A stretch of DNA of 64,000 bases from assembly GCF_011043545.1 (NCBI RefSeq), contig NZ_JAAKGP010000003.1, forward strand, positions 62,001 through 126,000, read 5' to 3'. The position numbers were made by a program, and so were the translations under genes. This document shows, piece by piece, positions 19,479 to 28,108 of this stretch; position 1 is the stretch's first letter, and each line of letters begins with the position of its first letter. A model generated the notes under the pieces. The model searched no databases and was not told the origin of the DNA. It saw only the letters and a list, made by a program, of their open reading frames with translations. The DNA comes from Rhodobacter sp. SGA-6-6. Its GTDB lineage: Bacteria; Pseudomonadota; Alphaproteobacteria; Rhodobacterales; Rhodobacteraceae.

Positions 19479-21485
19479 ATGCGGTGGCTGTTGCGGGCGG
19501 TCGGGGCCCTGCTGGTCCTGGGGCTTCTGGCGCTTGGCCTGCTGGCCCTTGTCCCTTCGGACCGGATCGCCCAGGCCGCGGCGCAGCAGTTCGAGCGGCT
19601 GACCGGCCGGGCCCTGCAGATCGAGGGCGATGTCTCGCCGCGGTTCTGGCCCGTCCTCGGCGTCACCACCGGCCCGGTCACGGTGGCCAATGCCGACTGG
19701 TCCGACGAGGGGCCGATGTTCCGCGCCGAAAGCCTGACGGTCGAGATCAACGCCTCGGCCCTTCTGGGCGGCGAGATCCGCATCCTCGGCCTGCGCGCCG
19801 AACGGCCGCAGATTCTGCTGGAGCGGGCCAAGGACGGGCGCGAGAACTGGGTCTTCGGCGGCGGCGGCGCGGCGGGCGAGGTGAGCACCGAGACCCCGGG
19901 CGTCGGCCGGGCCTATACGCTGGAAGAGGGGCTGATCCGCGGCGGCACCCTGCGCTTCATCGACCACGGCACCGGGCAGGACATCGCGCTGGACGATGTC
20001 GGGGCGCGGCTGGCGATCCCGGATTTCTCCGGCCCCTTCACCCTGTCGGCCGAGGCGCTGGTGCAGGGCCAGCCGGTCAGCCTGGCGGCCGAGGCCGGGG
20101 TGTTCTCGGCCTTCACCGAGGGCCGGATCGTGCCGCTGTCGCTGACCGCCGGAGTCGGCGGGGCGACGGTCTCCTTCGAGGGCCGCGGCGGCTGGCAGCC
20201 GCTGGCGGCCGAGGGCGCGCTGAAGGCGGAACTCTCCGACCTGTCCGGCCTGGCCGCGCTGGCCGGCGGCACGGCGCCGGACCTGCCGCAGGGACTGGGG
20301 GCGCAAAGCCTGTCGGTGGCGGGGCTGCTGACGCTGGACGGCAGCGGCGCGGCCTATCTGCGTCAGGCCACGATCCGGGCCGACGGCAACACCATCACCG
20401 GCGAGATGGACCTGAAGCCCGGCAAGGACCGGCCGAAGCTGACTGCGAATCTTTCCGCCGGGGCGCTGGCGCTGCCGGGGATTTCTGGCGGGCAGGGCGG
20501 CGGGGCCGGCGGCGGCATGGAGGCCGCGGGCTGGCCGACCGACCGGATCGACGTCTCGGCCCTGGGCCTGATCGACGCCGAGGTGGCGCTGGTCGCCGGC
20601 TCGGTGGACCTCGGGCTGGTGAAGTTCGGCGAGACAAGGGTGATCATGGCGCTGGACCGGGCGCGGGCGGTGTTCGACATCCGCAAGCTGGCGGCCTATG
20701 GCGGCGCGGTCACCGGCGAATTCGTGGTGAACGGTCGCGGCGGCCTGTCGGTCGGCGGCAAGCTGGCGCTGGCGGGGCTGCAGATGCAGCCGCTGTTGGT
20801 CGACGTGTCCGGCTGGGACCGGCTGATCGCGCAGGGCAACCTGACGCTGAACTTCCTGGGCGTCGGCAATTCCGTCGACGAGATCATGCGCGGGCTGAAG
20901 GGCGACGGCAGCCTGAGCCTCGGCAAGGGCGAGCTGAAGGGCCTCGACATCGGCGGGATGCTGCGGACGCTGGACGCGGGCTATGTCGGTGAGGGCCAGA
21001 AGACCATCTTCGACGGCGTCGCCGCCAGCTTCTCCATCGTCGGCGGCGTGCTGACCAACAGCGACCTGAAACTGGTCGCGCCCTATGTCACCGCCACCGG
21101 CGCGGGAGAGGTCGGGCTGGGGACGCGGACGCTGAACTACCGGCTGCGGCCGACGGCGCTGGCGGGCGAGGATGGCTCGGGCGGGGTGATGGTGCCGCTG
21201 CTGATCACCGGGCCGTGGTCGAAGCCCAGCTTCAAGCTGGACCTGGAAACCATCGCCCGCGAGAAGATGGAGGCCGAGGCGAGGGCGGCCGAGGAGCGGC
21301 TGAAGGCCGAGGCCGCGGCGGCGGAGGCGAAGGCCAAGGCCGAGCTGGAGGCGAAGCTGAAGGAGGAACTCGGCGTCGAGGCGGTCGAGGGCGAAAGCCT
21401 GGAGGAGGCCGCGAAGCGCCGCGCGCAGGAGGCGCTGGACGCCGAGGCGCGCAGGCTGCTGGAGGGGATTCTGGGCGGGAATTGA
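19479..21485 (+). CDS. AsmA family envelope protein
   Basis: 668 residues. An N-terminal membrane anchor (about 3-24, LLRAVGALLVLGLLALGLLAL) is followed by the AsmA N-terminal repeat (FERLTGRALQIEGDVSPRFWPVLGVTTGPVTVANADW) and the C-terminal AsmA module with NLTLNFLGVGNSVDEIMRGLKG and DLKLVAPYVTATGAGEVGLG. AsmA-like proteins form long beta-groove structures that move phospholipids between inner and outer membrane. The last 70 residues are charged Ala/Glu/Lys helix. The start is the ATG at 19479 after AAGGGGG. The 206-bp upstream gap contains one stray piece of a Family A arm near 19330 (CTCCTGCCCGCGGATATTC). Confidence 0.92.
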   Translation: MRWLLRAVGALLVLGLLALGLLALVPSDRIAQAAAQQFERLTGRALQIEGDVSPRFWPVLGVTTGPVTVANADWSDEGPMFRAESLTVEINASALLGGEIRILGLRAERPQILLERAKDGRENWVFGGGGAAGEVSTETPGVGRAYTLEEGLIRGGTLRFIDHGTGQDIALDDVGARLAIPDFSGPFTLSAEALVQGQPVSLAAEAGVFSAFTEGRIVPLSLTAGVGGATVSFEGRGGWQPLAAEGALKAELSDLSGLAALAGGTAPDLPQGLGAQSLSVAGLLTLDGSGAAYLRQATIRADGNTITGEMDLKPGKDRPKLTANLSAGALALPGISGGQGGGAGGGMEAAGWPTDRIDVSALGLIDAEVALVAGSVDLGLVKFGETRVIMALDRARAVFDIRKLAAYGGAVTGEFVVNGRGGLSVGGKLALAGLQMQPLLVDVSGWDRLIAQGNLTLNFLGVGNSVDEIMRGLKGDGSLSLGKGELKGLDIGGMLRTLDAGYVGEGQKTIFDGVAASFSIVGGVLTNSDLKLVAPYVTATGAGEVGLGTRTLNYRLRPTALAGEDGSGGVMVPLLITGPWSKPSFKLDLETIAREKMEAEARAAEERLKAEAAAAEAKAKAELEAKLKEELGVEAVEGESLEEAAKRRAQEALDAEARRLLEGILGGN

Positions 21486-21511
21486 GCCTGGGTCGGTAAG
21501 GCCTATCGCAC

Positions 21512-21710
21512 TCCCCGGGCGGGAGAAGGCGAGGCATTGCCTCGCCCCCGCCCGTGCGCAGCGGGTGCACCCGGAGACGGTGGCAGCACGAGTCCCGAGA
21601 GGCCAGCGCCCGCCGAGGGCGGGGCGGGCGCTGGCCGGGCCTTGGGGGCCCGGCCGGACAAGGAGAAGCGTGGCGCCGTGGCGAAGGCACGCGCCTTCGC
21701 CATGGAGATT
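21512..21710. repeat. Family B four-hairpin repeat
   Basis: In the 372-bp gap between convergent asmA-type and peroxidase genes. Four hairpins in order: GCGAGGC-ATT-GCCTCGC (21529-21545), GGCCAGCGCCCGCC paired with GGCGGGCGCTGGCC (21601-21636), GGCCGGGCC-N5-GGCCCGGCC (21633-21655), and TGGCGAAGGC-N4-GCCTTCGCCA (21679-21702). The same set in the same order is at 31065-31270. Hairpins 2 and 3 share bases, so they are mutually exclusive. The remainder of the gap to 21803 holds nothing recognisable. Confidence 0.7.
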
Positions 21711-21801
21711 GGGAAGGGCGATCCGCCCGGGCCATCCCGGCAAACGGCCAGTCAGTCTGCGTCTGATGCCGATCCGCCCCAGAAGCGGAAGCGCGCAAGA
21801 G

Positions 21802-21829
21802 AAAAGGGGCGGCCTTGCGGCCGCCCCTT
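21802..21829 (-). terminator. intrinsic terminator of the cytochrome c peroxidase gene
   Basis: An 11-bp stem AAGGGGCGGCC-N4-GGCCGCCCCTT lies 29 bp past the peroxidase stop codon. On the minus strand it ends in TTTT followed by CTCTTG, a standard rho-independent arrangement. Confidence 0.75.
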
Positions 21830-21857
21830 CCGTTCTGCATCTCGCAGGGCCTTCCGC

Positions 21858-22895
21858 TTATTGCACGACCGAGGTCGGGCGCGGCGTGGTGCCGGTTTCG
21901 GCCGGCAGCACCGGCAGCGTCACCGCCGGCAGCGTGCCGGTCAGGCTTTCCAGGAAGGCGACCAGTTGCGCGGTCTCTTCCGGCTTCAGCTCTTCGCCCA
22001 GCTGGCTTTCGGCCATGATCTCGACCGCCACGTTCAGGTCCCAGACCTTGCCCGAGTGGAAATAGGGCGCGGTCAGGGCGATGTTGCGCAGCGGCGCGGC
22101 GCGGAACACGTATTCGTCGTCCGCCGTATCGGTCACCGCGAAGCGGCCCTTGTCGCCCTCGGGCAGGATCTCGGAGCCGGGCTTCTCGATCAGGCCGAAG
22201 GGATAGTAGCCATGGCCGCCCACGTTCACGCCCGAGTGGCAGGAGGAGCAGCCCTTGTCCATGAACAGCTGCAGCCCGGCCTTGGCCTCGGCCGTAAGCG
22301 CGTTGTCGTCGCCGTTCAGCCAAGCGTCGAACGGGGCCGGGGTGATCAGCGTGGCCTCGAAGGCCTCGATCGCCTTGGCCATGTTGTCGAAGTTGACCGG
22401 GTTCTCCTCGCCCGGGAAGGCGGCGGTGAACCAGTCCACATATTGCGGCATCGAGGCCAGCGTGGCCTCCACCTGCGCCGGGGTGTTCGCCATCTCGACG
22501 CCGGCCTGGATCGGGCCCTTGGCCTGGGCGGCCAGGTCTTCGGCGCGGCCGTCCCAGAACTGCGCCTCGTTCAGCACCGAGTTCAGCGCGGTCGGCGCGT
22601 TGCGGGGGCCCTTCTGCCAGCCGTGGCCGACCGAGGTTTCCATGTTGTCGTCGCCGCCGGTGGTCAGGTTGTGGCAGCTGTAGCAGCTGAACACGCCCGA
22701 GGCCGACAGCCGCGGGTCGAAGAACAGGGCCTTGCCAAGGTCGATCTTCGCCGGGGTCACCGGGTTGTCCTTGACGGCCGGAACGGTGGAGGGGAGGGGC
22801 TTGAAGGTTTCAAGCGCAAGGTCGCGCAACGGCTCCGCGCCGGCGGCACCGGCAAGGGCTGTCGTGACCAGCGCAAGGGTCGTGATAAGGCGCAT
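21858..22895 (-). CDS. ccpA: di-heme cytochrome c peroxidase
   Basis: 345 residues from the ATG at 22895, with AGGAGAG as ribosome-binding site. A cleavable signal peptide (LALVTTALAGAAGA) sends it to the periplasm. Two heme c sites, CYSCH at 71-75 (peroxidatic heme) and CSSCH at 216-220 (electron-transfer heme), have the spacing of bacterial CcpA/MauG-type di-heme peroxidases. It reduces hydrogen peroxide with electrons from cytochrome c. Typical motifs are KIDLGKALFFDPRLS, VLNEAQFWDGRA, and APLRNIALTAPYFHSG. Control is likely by oxygen and iron/heme, given the overlapping FNR-like and Irr-like sites upstream. It is a single gene with its own terminator. Confidence 0.95.
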   Translation of the reverse strand: MRLITTLALVTTALAGAAGAEPLRDLALETFKPLPSTVPAVKDNPVTPAKIDLGKALFFDPRLSASGVFSCYSCHNLTTGGDDNMETSVGHGWQKGPRNAPTALNSVLNEAQFWDGRAEDLAAQAKGPIQAGVEMANTPAQVEATLASMPQYVDWFTAAFPGEENPVNFDNMAKAIEAFEATLITPAPFDAWLNGDDNALTAEAKAGLQLFMDKGCSSCHSGVNVGGHGYYPFGLIEKPGSEILPEGDKGRFAVTDTADDEYVFRAAPLRNIALTAPYFHSGKVWDLNVAVEIMAESQLGEELKPEETAQLVAFLESLTGTLPAVTLPVLPAETGTTPRPTSVVQ

Positions 22896-22962
22896 CTGGC
22901 TCTCCTGTCTTTTCTTCCTTGTCCGCGCGAAGGGACAAAAGCAGATGCGGCAGGCGCGGGCC

Positions 22963-22985
22963 ATGATTTAGATCAATTCTAAATC
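22963..22985 (-). promoter_or_regulatory. overlapping FNR-like box and Irr (ICE)-like palindrome upstream of the peroxidase gene
   Basis: On the minus strand, TTGATCTAAATCAT (22963-22976) matches the FNR consensus except for its last base. Across it runs a perfect inverted repeat GATTTAGA-N5-TCTAAATC (22965-22985). Its inner part TTTAGATCAATTCTAAA differs from the rhizobial Irr/ICE consensus TTTAGAA-N3-TTCTAAA by one base. The centre is about 80 bp from the start codon. Confidence 0.55.
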
Positions 22986-23078
22986 AAGGGCCGGCGATGC
23001 ATCTTTGATGGAAGGGGTGGGATTTGCCAAGATACTGATCCGAAAGGATAATAATGCATCCTGCCTTCGGCGGGACCG

Positions 23079-23109
23079 AAAAAGAAAATCACCGCCCTGA
23101 GGCGGCGAT
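23079..23109 (-). terminator. intrinsic terminator of gcrA
   Basis: On the minus strand, ATCGCCGCC-TCAG-GGCGGTGAT forms a 9-bp stem with one G-U pair, followed directly by TTTCTTTTTC. It lies 31 bp past the gcrA stop. This separates gcrA from the peroxidase gene, which is in the same direction. Confidence 0.75.
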
Positions 23110-23139
23110 CTGTTGTCGTGGAGGGTGGCCGTGCCGCTT

Positions 23140-23757
23140 TCAGCGGCGGCGGTCGCGCCGCGCGCTCATCGGCTGGAAGGCAACGCCGACATGGGCCTCG
23201 CAATAGGGCTTGCCGGGCAGGCTGGGCAGGCCGCAGAACCAGAAATCCTCGGTCGCCGGGTCGCCGATCGGCCATTTGCAGGTGCGCTCGGTCAGTTCCA
23301 TCAGCGTCAGCTTGCGGGCGCGCTTCTCCACCTCGCGCACCGAGGCCAGCGCCTCGGGGCTGATCTCGTTCAGGCTGGGCTGCGGCGGCAGCGGCTGGCC
23401 GGCGGGGACGATGGCCTTGCGCACCGGCAGCGGGGTGACATTGGTCGCCGGGGCGGCGGCGGGCGCCGCGGCGGGGCGTTCGGCCGCCGGGCGCGGGGCC
23501 TCGGCCTTCGGCGCGGCCGGCTCCGGCCGGGCGGCGGCAGCGGGGGCCGGTTCCGCCCGCGGCGCGGCGGCGGGGGCGGCCGGCGCGGCCTCCTCCTCGT
23601 CCTTGCCGCCGACGCGGTTCGACAGGCCGAGGCGATGGACCTTACCGATCACCGCATTGCGGGTGACCCCACCCAGTTCCTTGGCGATCTGGCTGGCCGA
23701 CTGGCCCTCGGCCCACATGCGCTTGAGCGTCTCGACGCGCTCGTCCGTCCAGGACAT
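23140..23757 (-). CDS. gcrA: cell-cycle transcriptional regulator GcrA
   Basis: 205 residues. The N-terminal DNA-binding domain (1-50) is nearly invariant: MSWTDERVETLKRMWAEG, SASQIAKELGGVTRNAVIGK, VHRLGLSNR. A long Ala/Pro-rich linker (about 55-115) leads to the C-terminal sigma70-contact part with CKWPIGDP, FWFCGLPS and PYCEAHVGVAFQP. GcrA binds sigma70 RNA polymerase and stimulates promoters with CcrM-methylated GANTC sites. Its presence confirms an alphaproteobacterial host. It is a single gene with its own terminator. Confidence 0.97.
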   Translation of the reverse strand: MSWTDERVETLKRMWAEGQSASQIAKELGGVTRNAVIGKVHRLGLSNRVGGKDEEEAAPAAPAAAPRAEPAPAAAARPEPAAPKAEAPRPAAERPAAAPAAAPATNVTPLPVRKAIVPAGQPLPPQPSLNEISPEALASVREVEKRARKLTLMELTERTCKWPIGDPATEDFWFCGLPSLPGKPYCEAHVGVAFQPMSARRDRRR

Positions 23758-23881
23758 CTGTCTCTCCGCCTGTCTGAAATCCCGGGCATTCTATCCCTTT
23801 GCGCCGGGGGGCCGCAAGGGCGGCTCTTGCGGGAAGACGGTGCGTCGCCCTAGCATCGCCGCAGCCGATGGGAGGCCCGCG

Positions 23882-25024
23882 ATGACCCCGCCGAAGACCA
23901 GCCCCAACCCCGACCTCGCCGTGGGCGCGGATCGCCGCCCGCGCTGGAACTCGGCCCCCGGGCGGCGGCACGGGTTCCACAATCTGCACCGGCTGGCGCG
24001 CTATGTGCAGGGCTTCCGCGCCGGCCGGGTGCTGGACCTGCGGCTGTCGGCCGACCTGTCGATCCCGGCGCGCGAGGACGTGCGGCGGCTGACCGCCAGC
24101 CCCTGGTTCTCGGCCATGGCGGTGACCGAGGGCAACCGGCTGCTGTTCGAGGCCTATGCCCCGGACTTCGGCCCCGACCGGCCGCATTCGATCATGTCGG
24201 TCTCGAAGATGGCGATGAACCTGATCCTCGGCCGGCCGTGGGAGGAGGGGCGGCTGGACCTGTCGGCGACGGTGGGCGAGGTGCTGCCCTGGATCGGCCC
24301 GGGCTACCACGGCGCCCGCCTGCAGGACGTGCTGAACATGAACGTCCACAACGGCTATGACGAGGATTACCACAACCCCGACACCACCGCCTTTCTGCAC
24401 GAGGCGGCGATGGGGATGCGGCTGGCCGAGGCGGAGGAGCCGACCAACAAGGGCTTCCTCGCCGGCATCGGCCTGGCCCCCGGGGCCGCGGACACGGCGA
24501 ACCCCGGCCCGACCTGCCTTTACAAGAGCGCCAACACCGACGTGCTGGCGGCGGTGGCCGAGGCTGTCGGCGGCCGCCCGCTGCCGGCCTGGCTCGCCGA
24601 TCTCGCCGACGCGGCGGGGGTGGAGGGGATGCTGCACATGGCCTGCGACCGCAGCGGCTTTCCGGTGTTCAACGGCGGCATCTGCCTGACCGCGCGCGAC
24701 CTCTGCCGCTATGGCGCGGTCTTCGCCCGGAAGGGGCAGGGGGTGGACGGCCGGCCCTTCGGCTCCGCCGCCTTCATCGCCCGCACGCTGGAGGGCGGCG
24801 TGCCGATGCCCGCCCCGCGCGCCCATCTGCGCTATTCCAACCAGACCAACACCGACGGCAACTGGCTGGGCCACGGCGGCTATGGCGGCCAGTATCTGGT
24901 GGCCGATCCCGAAACCGGCCGGGTGGCCTGCTTCCTGTCGGTGCTGCAGGACGAGGACGGCTACGACAGCGCCTGGTATCCGCCGGTGATCGCCATGCTG
25001 TCGGAGATCTGCGCCGGCAGGTGA
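23882..25024 (+). CDS. serine hydrolase of the beta-lactamase/class C family
   Basis: 380 residues from the ATG at 23882. Penicillin-binding fold signs: SVSK (SxxK, in SIMSVSKMAMNLILG), LYKSANTDVL in the YxN region, and GHGGYGGQYLV as the HxG/KTG-like third motif. No signal peptide is seen, so it is probably cytoplasmic and an esterase or amidase rather than a wall enzyme. EstB- and 6-aminohexanoate-oligomer-hydrolase-like relatives share this layout. Substrate unknown. Confidence 0.82.
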   Translation: MTPPKTSPNPDLAVGADRRPRWNSAPGRRHGFHNLHRLARYVQGFRAGRVLDLRLSADLSIPAREDVRRLTASPWFSAMAVTEGNRLLFEAYAPDFGPDRPHSIMSVSKMAMNLILGRPWEEGRLDLSATVGEVLPWIGPGYHGARLQDVLNMNVHNGYDEDYHNPDTTAFLHEAAMGMRLAEAEEPTNKGFLAGIGLAPGAADTANPGPTCLYKSANTDVLAAVAEAVGGRPLPAWLADLADAAGVEGMLHMACDRSGFPVFNGGICLTARDLCRYGAVFARKGQGVDGRPFGSAAFIARTLEGGVPMPAPRAHLRYSNQTNTDGNWLGHGGYGGQYLVADPETGRVACFLSVLQDEDGYDSAWYPPVIAMLSEICAGR

Positions 25025-25027
25025 GGC

Positions 25028-25240
25028 AAAGGCGCGGCTGCCGCCGCAAGCCTTTATCGTTGGGGCTGGCGGAGTCGCGTGGGGCTGGCGTCGGCTGATG
25101 GGGGCATTCTGCCCCCAAACCCCCTGAGGATATTTAGGGGCAGGTGAATTTGAAGAAAACCTCTTCTCCATTCACCTGCTGCAAATATCCTCGGGGGGTT
25201 TGGGGGGCGAAGCGCTCCCAATCCGACGGCAGCCCCCGCA
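25028..25240. repeat. Family A composite palindromic repeat (beta-beta form)
   Basis: Between two same-strand genes. It has beta flanks on both sides: outer block GCGGCTGCCGCCGCAAGCC/TTTATCGTTG on the left, hairpin GGGGGCA-TTC-TGCCCCC (25100-25116), core palindrome 25128-25190 (GGATATTTAGGGGCAGGTGA against TTCACCTGCTGCAAATATCC), then CTCGGGGGGTTTGGGGGGCG on the right. It ends about 65 bp before meaB. Confidence 0.7.
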
Positions 25241-25284
25241 TCCGCCCTCTGGCGCTTTCCTCCCGGGTCGGGCAGGAAGGACGC

Positions 25285-26265
25285 ATGGACACGGCATCCC
25301 AAGACAGCATCGCGGCGATCCGCGCCGGAGACCGCCGGGCGCTGGCCCGCGCCATCACCCTGATCGAAAGCCAGCGCCCCGATCACCGGGCGCAGGCGCT
25401 GGACCTGCTGTCCGCCCTCGGCCGCGACCGGCAGGCGCTGCGGATCGGGCTGTCCGGCACCCCCGGCGTCGGCAAGTCCACCTTCATCGAGGCCTTCGGC
25501 ATGATGCTGGTCGAGTCCGGCCTGCGCGTCGCCGTCCTTGCCGTCGACCCCTCCTCGGCCCGCTCCGGCGGCTCCATCCTCGGCGACAAGACCCGGATGG
25601 AGCGGCTGAGCCGCCACCCTGCCGCCTTCATCCGTCCCTCGCCCAGCCGGGCGCAGATGGGCGGCGTCGCCCGCCGCACCCGCGAGGCGGTCAGCCTCTG
25701 CGAGGCCGCGGGCTTCGACGTGATCCTGATCGAGACGGTGGGCGTCGGCCAGTCCGAGACCATGGTCGCGGGCCTCTGCGACCTGTTCCTCCTGCTGATG
25801 GCCCCGGCCGGGGGCGACGAGTTGCAGGGCGTCAAGCGCGGCATCATGGAGATGGCCGACATGATCCTGGTCAACAAGGCCGATGGCGAGCTGCTGGCGA
25901 CGGCCACCCGCACCCAGGCCGATTATGCCGGCGCGCTGCGCCTGCTGCGCCGCCGGCCGCAGGACCCGCAGGGCTTCCCCAAGGCGCTCTGCGTCTCGGC
26001 CGCCACCGGGCTCGGGCTCGACAAGGCCTGGGCGGAGATGCGGGCGCTGGCACAATGGCGGCGCGAGCACGGCCATTGGGACGCCCGTCGCGCCGAACAG
26101 GCGGCCGAGGCCTTCGGCGAGGAGGTGCGGCAGGGGCTTCTCGCTGTCCTCGACCGCGAGCCCGCCCGCGGCATCATGGAGCGGCTGGCCGCCGCCGTCG
26201 CCGCCGGAGAACGCACGCCCGAGGCCGCGGCGGCAGAGATGCTGGGCCTGCTCGGCCGCAGCTAG
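25285..26265 (+). CDS. meaB: methylmalonyl-CoA mutase-associated GTPase MeaB
   Basis: 326 residues from the ATG at 25285 (GGAAGGAC upstream). G3E GTPase: P-loop GTPGVGKST at 58-66, SSARSGGSILGDKTRM (base-sensing switch), VILIETVGVGQSE, and VNKAD for guanine binding. It guards and reloads the B12 cofactor of methylmalonyl-CoA mutase. With mce at 16168 it points to a working propionyl-CoA to succinyl-CoA route, although the mutase is not in this window. No cobalamin riboswitch is visible upstream. Confidence 0.93.
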   Translation: MDTASQDSIAAIRAGDRRALARAITLIESQRPDHRAQALDLLSALGRDRQALRIGLSGTPGVGKSTFIEAFGMMLVESGLRVAVLAVDPSSARSGGSILGDKTRMERLSRHPAAFIRPSPSRAQMGGVARRTREAVSLCEAAGFDVILIETVGVGQSETMVAGLCDLFLLLMAPAGGDELQGVKRGIMEMADMILVNKADGELLATATRTQADYAGALRLLRRRPQDPQGFPKALCVSAATGLGLDKAWAEMRALAQWRREHGHWDARRAEQAAEAFGEEVRQGLLAVLDREPARGIMERLAAAVAAGERTPEAAAAEMLGLLGRS

Positions 26266-26270
26266 CGCCT

Positions 26271-26289
26271 GATTTTTCGGAGAAAAATC
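26271..26289. terminator. possible bidirectional terminator between meaB and the DMT transporter gene
   Basis: GATTTTTC-GGA-GAAAAATC sits between two convergent stops, and the surrounding GCTAGCG/CGCTAGC extends the dyad. The stem is AT-rich next to the loop, which is unusual for an intrinsic terminator, so this is tentative. Confidence 0.35.
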
Positions 26290-26293
26290 GCCG

Positions 26294-27187
26294 CTAGCGG
26301 GTAAAGATCAGCGCCAGCCCGGCCACCGCCATCGCCGCGCCCAGCCAACTGGTGGCGGTCGGTCTTTGCCCGGTGCGCAGCCACAAGAGCGGCAGGATGA
26401 TCACCGGCGAGGTCGCCGACAGCGTGGCGATGATCCCGGTCTCCGATCCCTGCAGCGCGAACAGGAACAGCGTCATCCCCAGGAACAGGCCGATCAGCGC
26501 CGTCGCCGCGGTCAGCGCCACCACCAGCCCGGAGACCTGCGCCGGCCGCCGCGGCGCCCAGGGCGTGGCCGCCACCATCCCCATCGCCAGCCCGCTGGCC
26601 CCCACCCGCACCAGCGAGGCCAGCCAGGGGTCCAGCCCCGCCTCCATCACCGGCCGCGCGATCAGCGACCCCGCCGCCTGGCCGAGCGCCGCCAGCAGCC
26701 CGCAGGCCAGCCCCGGCAGCAGCGTGCCGGTCAGGCTTTCCAGCCGGTGGGCATTGGCCCGCGGCCGGCCGAGGATCGCCACCGCCACCCCCGCCGCCGT
26801 CAGCGCGATGCCCGTCGCCGCCTGCAGGCTCAGCGCCTCGCCCAGGAGCGCCCAGCCCAGCACCGCCGCCATCGGCGCGTTCAGGGCGAAGATCGCCCCC
26901 GCCCGCCGCGGCCCCAGCCGCCCGACGGCGGCGAAGTTGAAGGTGTCGCCCAGCAGGATGCCGATCACCCCCGACAGCGCCAGCACCGCCAGCGTCCAAG
27001 GGTCCAGCCCCGCCCAGGCCCCGGTCGCCGCCACCACCGCCAGCAGCACCAGCGTCACGAAGCCCTGCCGCCAGAGGTTGAAGTGGAAGGCGCCGAGCGC
27101 CCGCACCGCATCGGCGGCGATCAGCCCGGTGGTGGCCCAGCAGGTCGCGGTGGCCAGCGCGGCCAGTTCGTGGATCGGGACGGTCAT
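26294..27187 (-). CDS. DMT/EamA family transporter
   Basis: 297 residues with about ten hydrophobic segments arranged as two EamA repeats (first ending near GVAVAILGRPRA, second ending GAAMAVAGLALIF). The family exports or imports small metabolites across the inner membrane. Characteristic pieces are FALNAPMAAVLGWALLGEAL and ALQGSETGIIATLSATSPVIILPLLWL. It is divergent from an ArsR-type regulator gene (starts 100 bp apart), which suggests that regulator controls it. Substrate unknown. Confidence 0.88.
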   Translation of the reverse strand: MTVPIHELAALATATCWATTGLIAADAVRALGAFHFNLWRQGFVTLVLLAVVAATGAWAGLDPWTLAVLALSGVIGILLGDTFNFAAVGRLGPRRAGAIFALNAPMAAVLGWALLGEALSLQAATGIALTAAGVAVAILGRPRANAHRLESLTGTLLPGLACGLLAALGQAAGSLIARPVMEAGLDPWLASLVRVGASGLAMGMVAATPWAPRRPAQVSGLVVALTAATALIGLFLGMTLFLFALQGSETGIIATLSATSPVIILPLLWLRTGQRPTATSWLGAAMAVAGLALIFTR

Positions 27188-27252
27188 GCGCTCTCCTTGG
27201 GCACGGGTTCCTTCCACGGCGCGGAAGCCGCCGCAAGGGGCTGCATAGCCGC

Positions 27253-27289
27253 TTGCACCGCCGTCATGGTTCGCGCAGTATCGAACCAT
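27253..27289 (+). promoter_or_regulatory. promoter with operator palindrome overlapping the regulator start codon
   Basis: A perfect dyad ATGGTTCG-N8-CGAACCAT occupies 27266-27289; its right arm includes the AT of the regulator start codon at 27288. A possible -35 TTGCAC (27253-27258) and a weak -10 CAGTAT (27276-27281), 17 bp apart, would place the transcript start at or next to the ATG. No ribosome-binding site precedes the ATG. Confidence 0.45.
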
Positions 27290-28013
27290 GGAGGAAAGCC
27301 CCAACATCGCCGCCCTTGCCGCCCAGCTGGCCGACCCGGCCCGCGCCCGGATGCTGCTGGCGCTGATGGGCGGCCGGGCGCTGACCGTGTCGGAACTGGC
27401 GCAGGCGGCGGGCCTCGGCAAGGCCGGGGCATCGGCGCAGGCGACACGGTTGCAGGAGGCCGGGCTGCTGGCGGCACGGCGGCAGGGGCGGCACAAATAT
27501 CTCTGCCTGGCCGGGCCGCATGTGGCGCAACTGGTGGAGGTGCTGATGGCGGCGGCGGCCGGGATGGGCGGGGCGAAGGCCCCGCAGACCGGCCCGCGCG
27601 ATCCGGCGCTGCGGCAGGCGCGGCTCTGCTACAACCATCTGGCCGGCGCCATGGGGGTGCAGCTCTACCGCAGCCTGTCTTCCCGCGGCTTCCTCGGCCT
27701 CGACGGGGACGGGCTGTCGCTGACGACCGAGGGCCGGGCCTTCGCGCTGGACTTCGGGCTGGCGGCGGAGGATCTTGCCCCCGGCCGCGCCCCCCTCTGC
27801 CGCGACTGCCTGGACTGGAGCGAGCGGCAGAGCCACCTCGGCGGCCGCCTCGGCCGGCTGCTGCTGGCGCGGATGGAGGCGCGGGGCTGGCTGCGCCGCT
27901 CGGCCGGCAGCCGGGCGCTGCTGGTCACACCCGAGGGGCGGCGCGGCTTCGCGCTGGCCTTCCCGGCTGAAGCGGCGGCGGACGCAGCAGCGCGTGGGCC
28001 CCTTCCCGCTTGA
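27288..28013 (+). CDS. ArsR-type winged-helix transcriptional regulator
   Basis: 241 residues. The N-terminal 95 residues are an ArsR/SmtB-like winged helix: [48 protein letters not shown], and [11 protein letters not shown]. The C-terminal half has conserved Cys ([33 protein letters not shown]) and looks like a ligand- or metal-sensing domain rather than a plain dimerisation helix. It is divergent from the DMT transporter. The start codon overlaps a palindrome, which suggests autorepression and a leaderless message. Confidence 0.85.
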   Translation: MEESPNIAALAAQLADPARARMLLALMGGRALTVSELAQAAGLGKAGASAQATRLQEAGLLAARRQGRHKYLCLAGPHVAQLVEVLMAAAAGMGGAKAPQTGPRDPALRQARLCYNHLAGAMGVQLYRSLSSRGFLGLDGDGLSLTTEGRAFALDFGLAAEDLAPGRAPLCRDCLDWSERQSHLGGRLGRLLLARMEARGWLRRSAGSRALLVTPEGRRGFALAFPAEAAADAAARGPLPA

Positions 28014-28108
28014 CGGCCCCCCGGATTCCCCTTACACGCCCGCAATCGCATTCGAGGGCCGGGATTCCCCGCCTCTCTTCCGTTTTGACGAATCGAAGGA
28101 ACACCAGA

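Noticed and set aside
21512-21710. CRISPR-like array from the repeated hairpins
   Set aside because: The hairpins are different from one another, without equal repeats and spacers, and there are no cas genes.
25025-25284. Cobalamin riboswitch upstream of meaB
   Set aside because: The region is a Family A repeat; no B12-box sequence was recognised.
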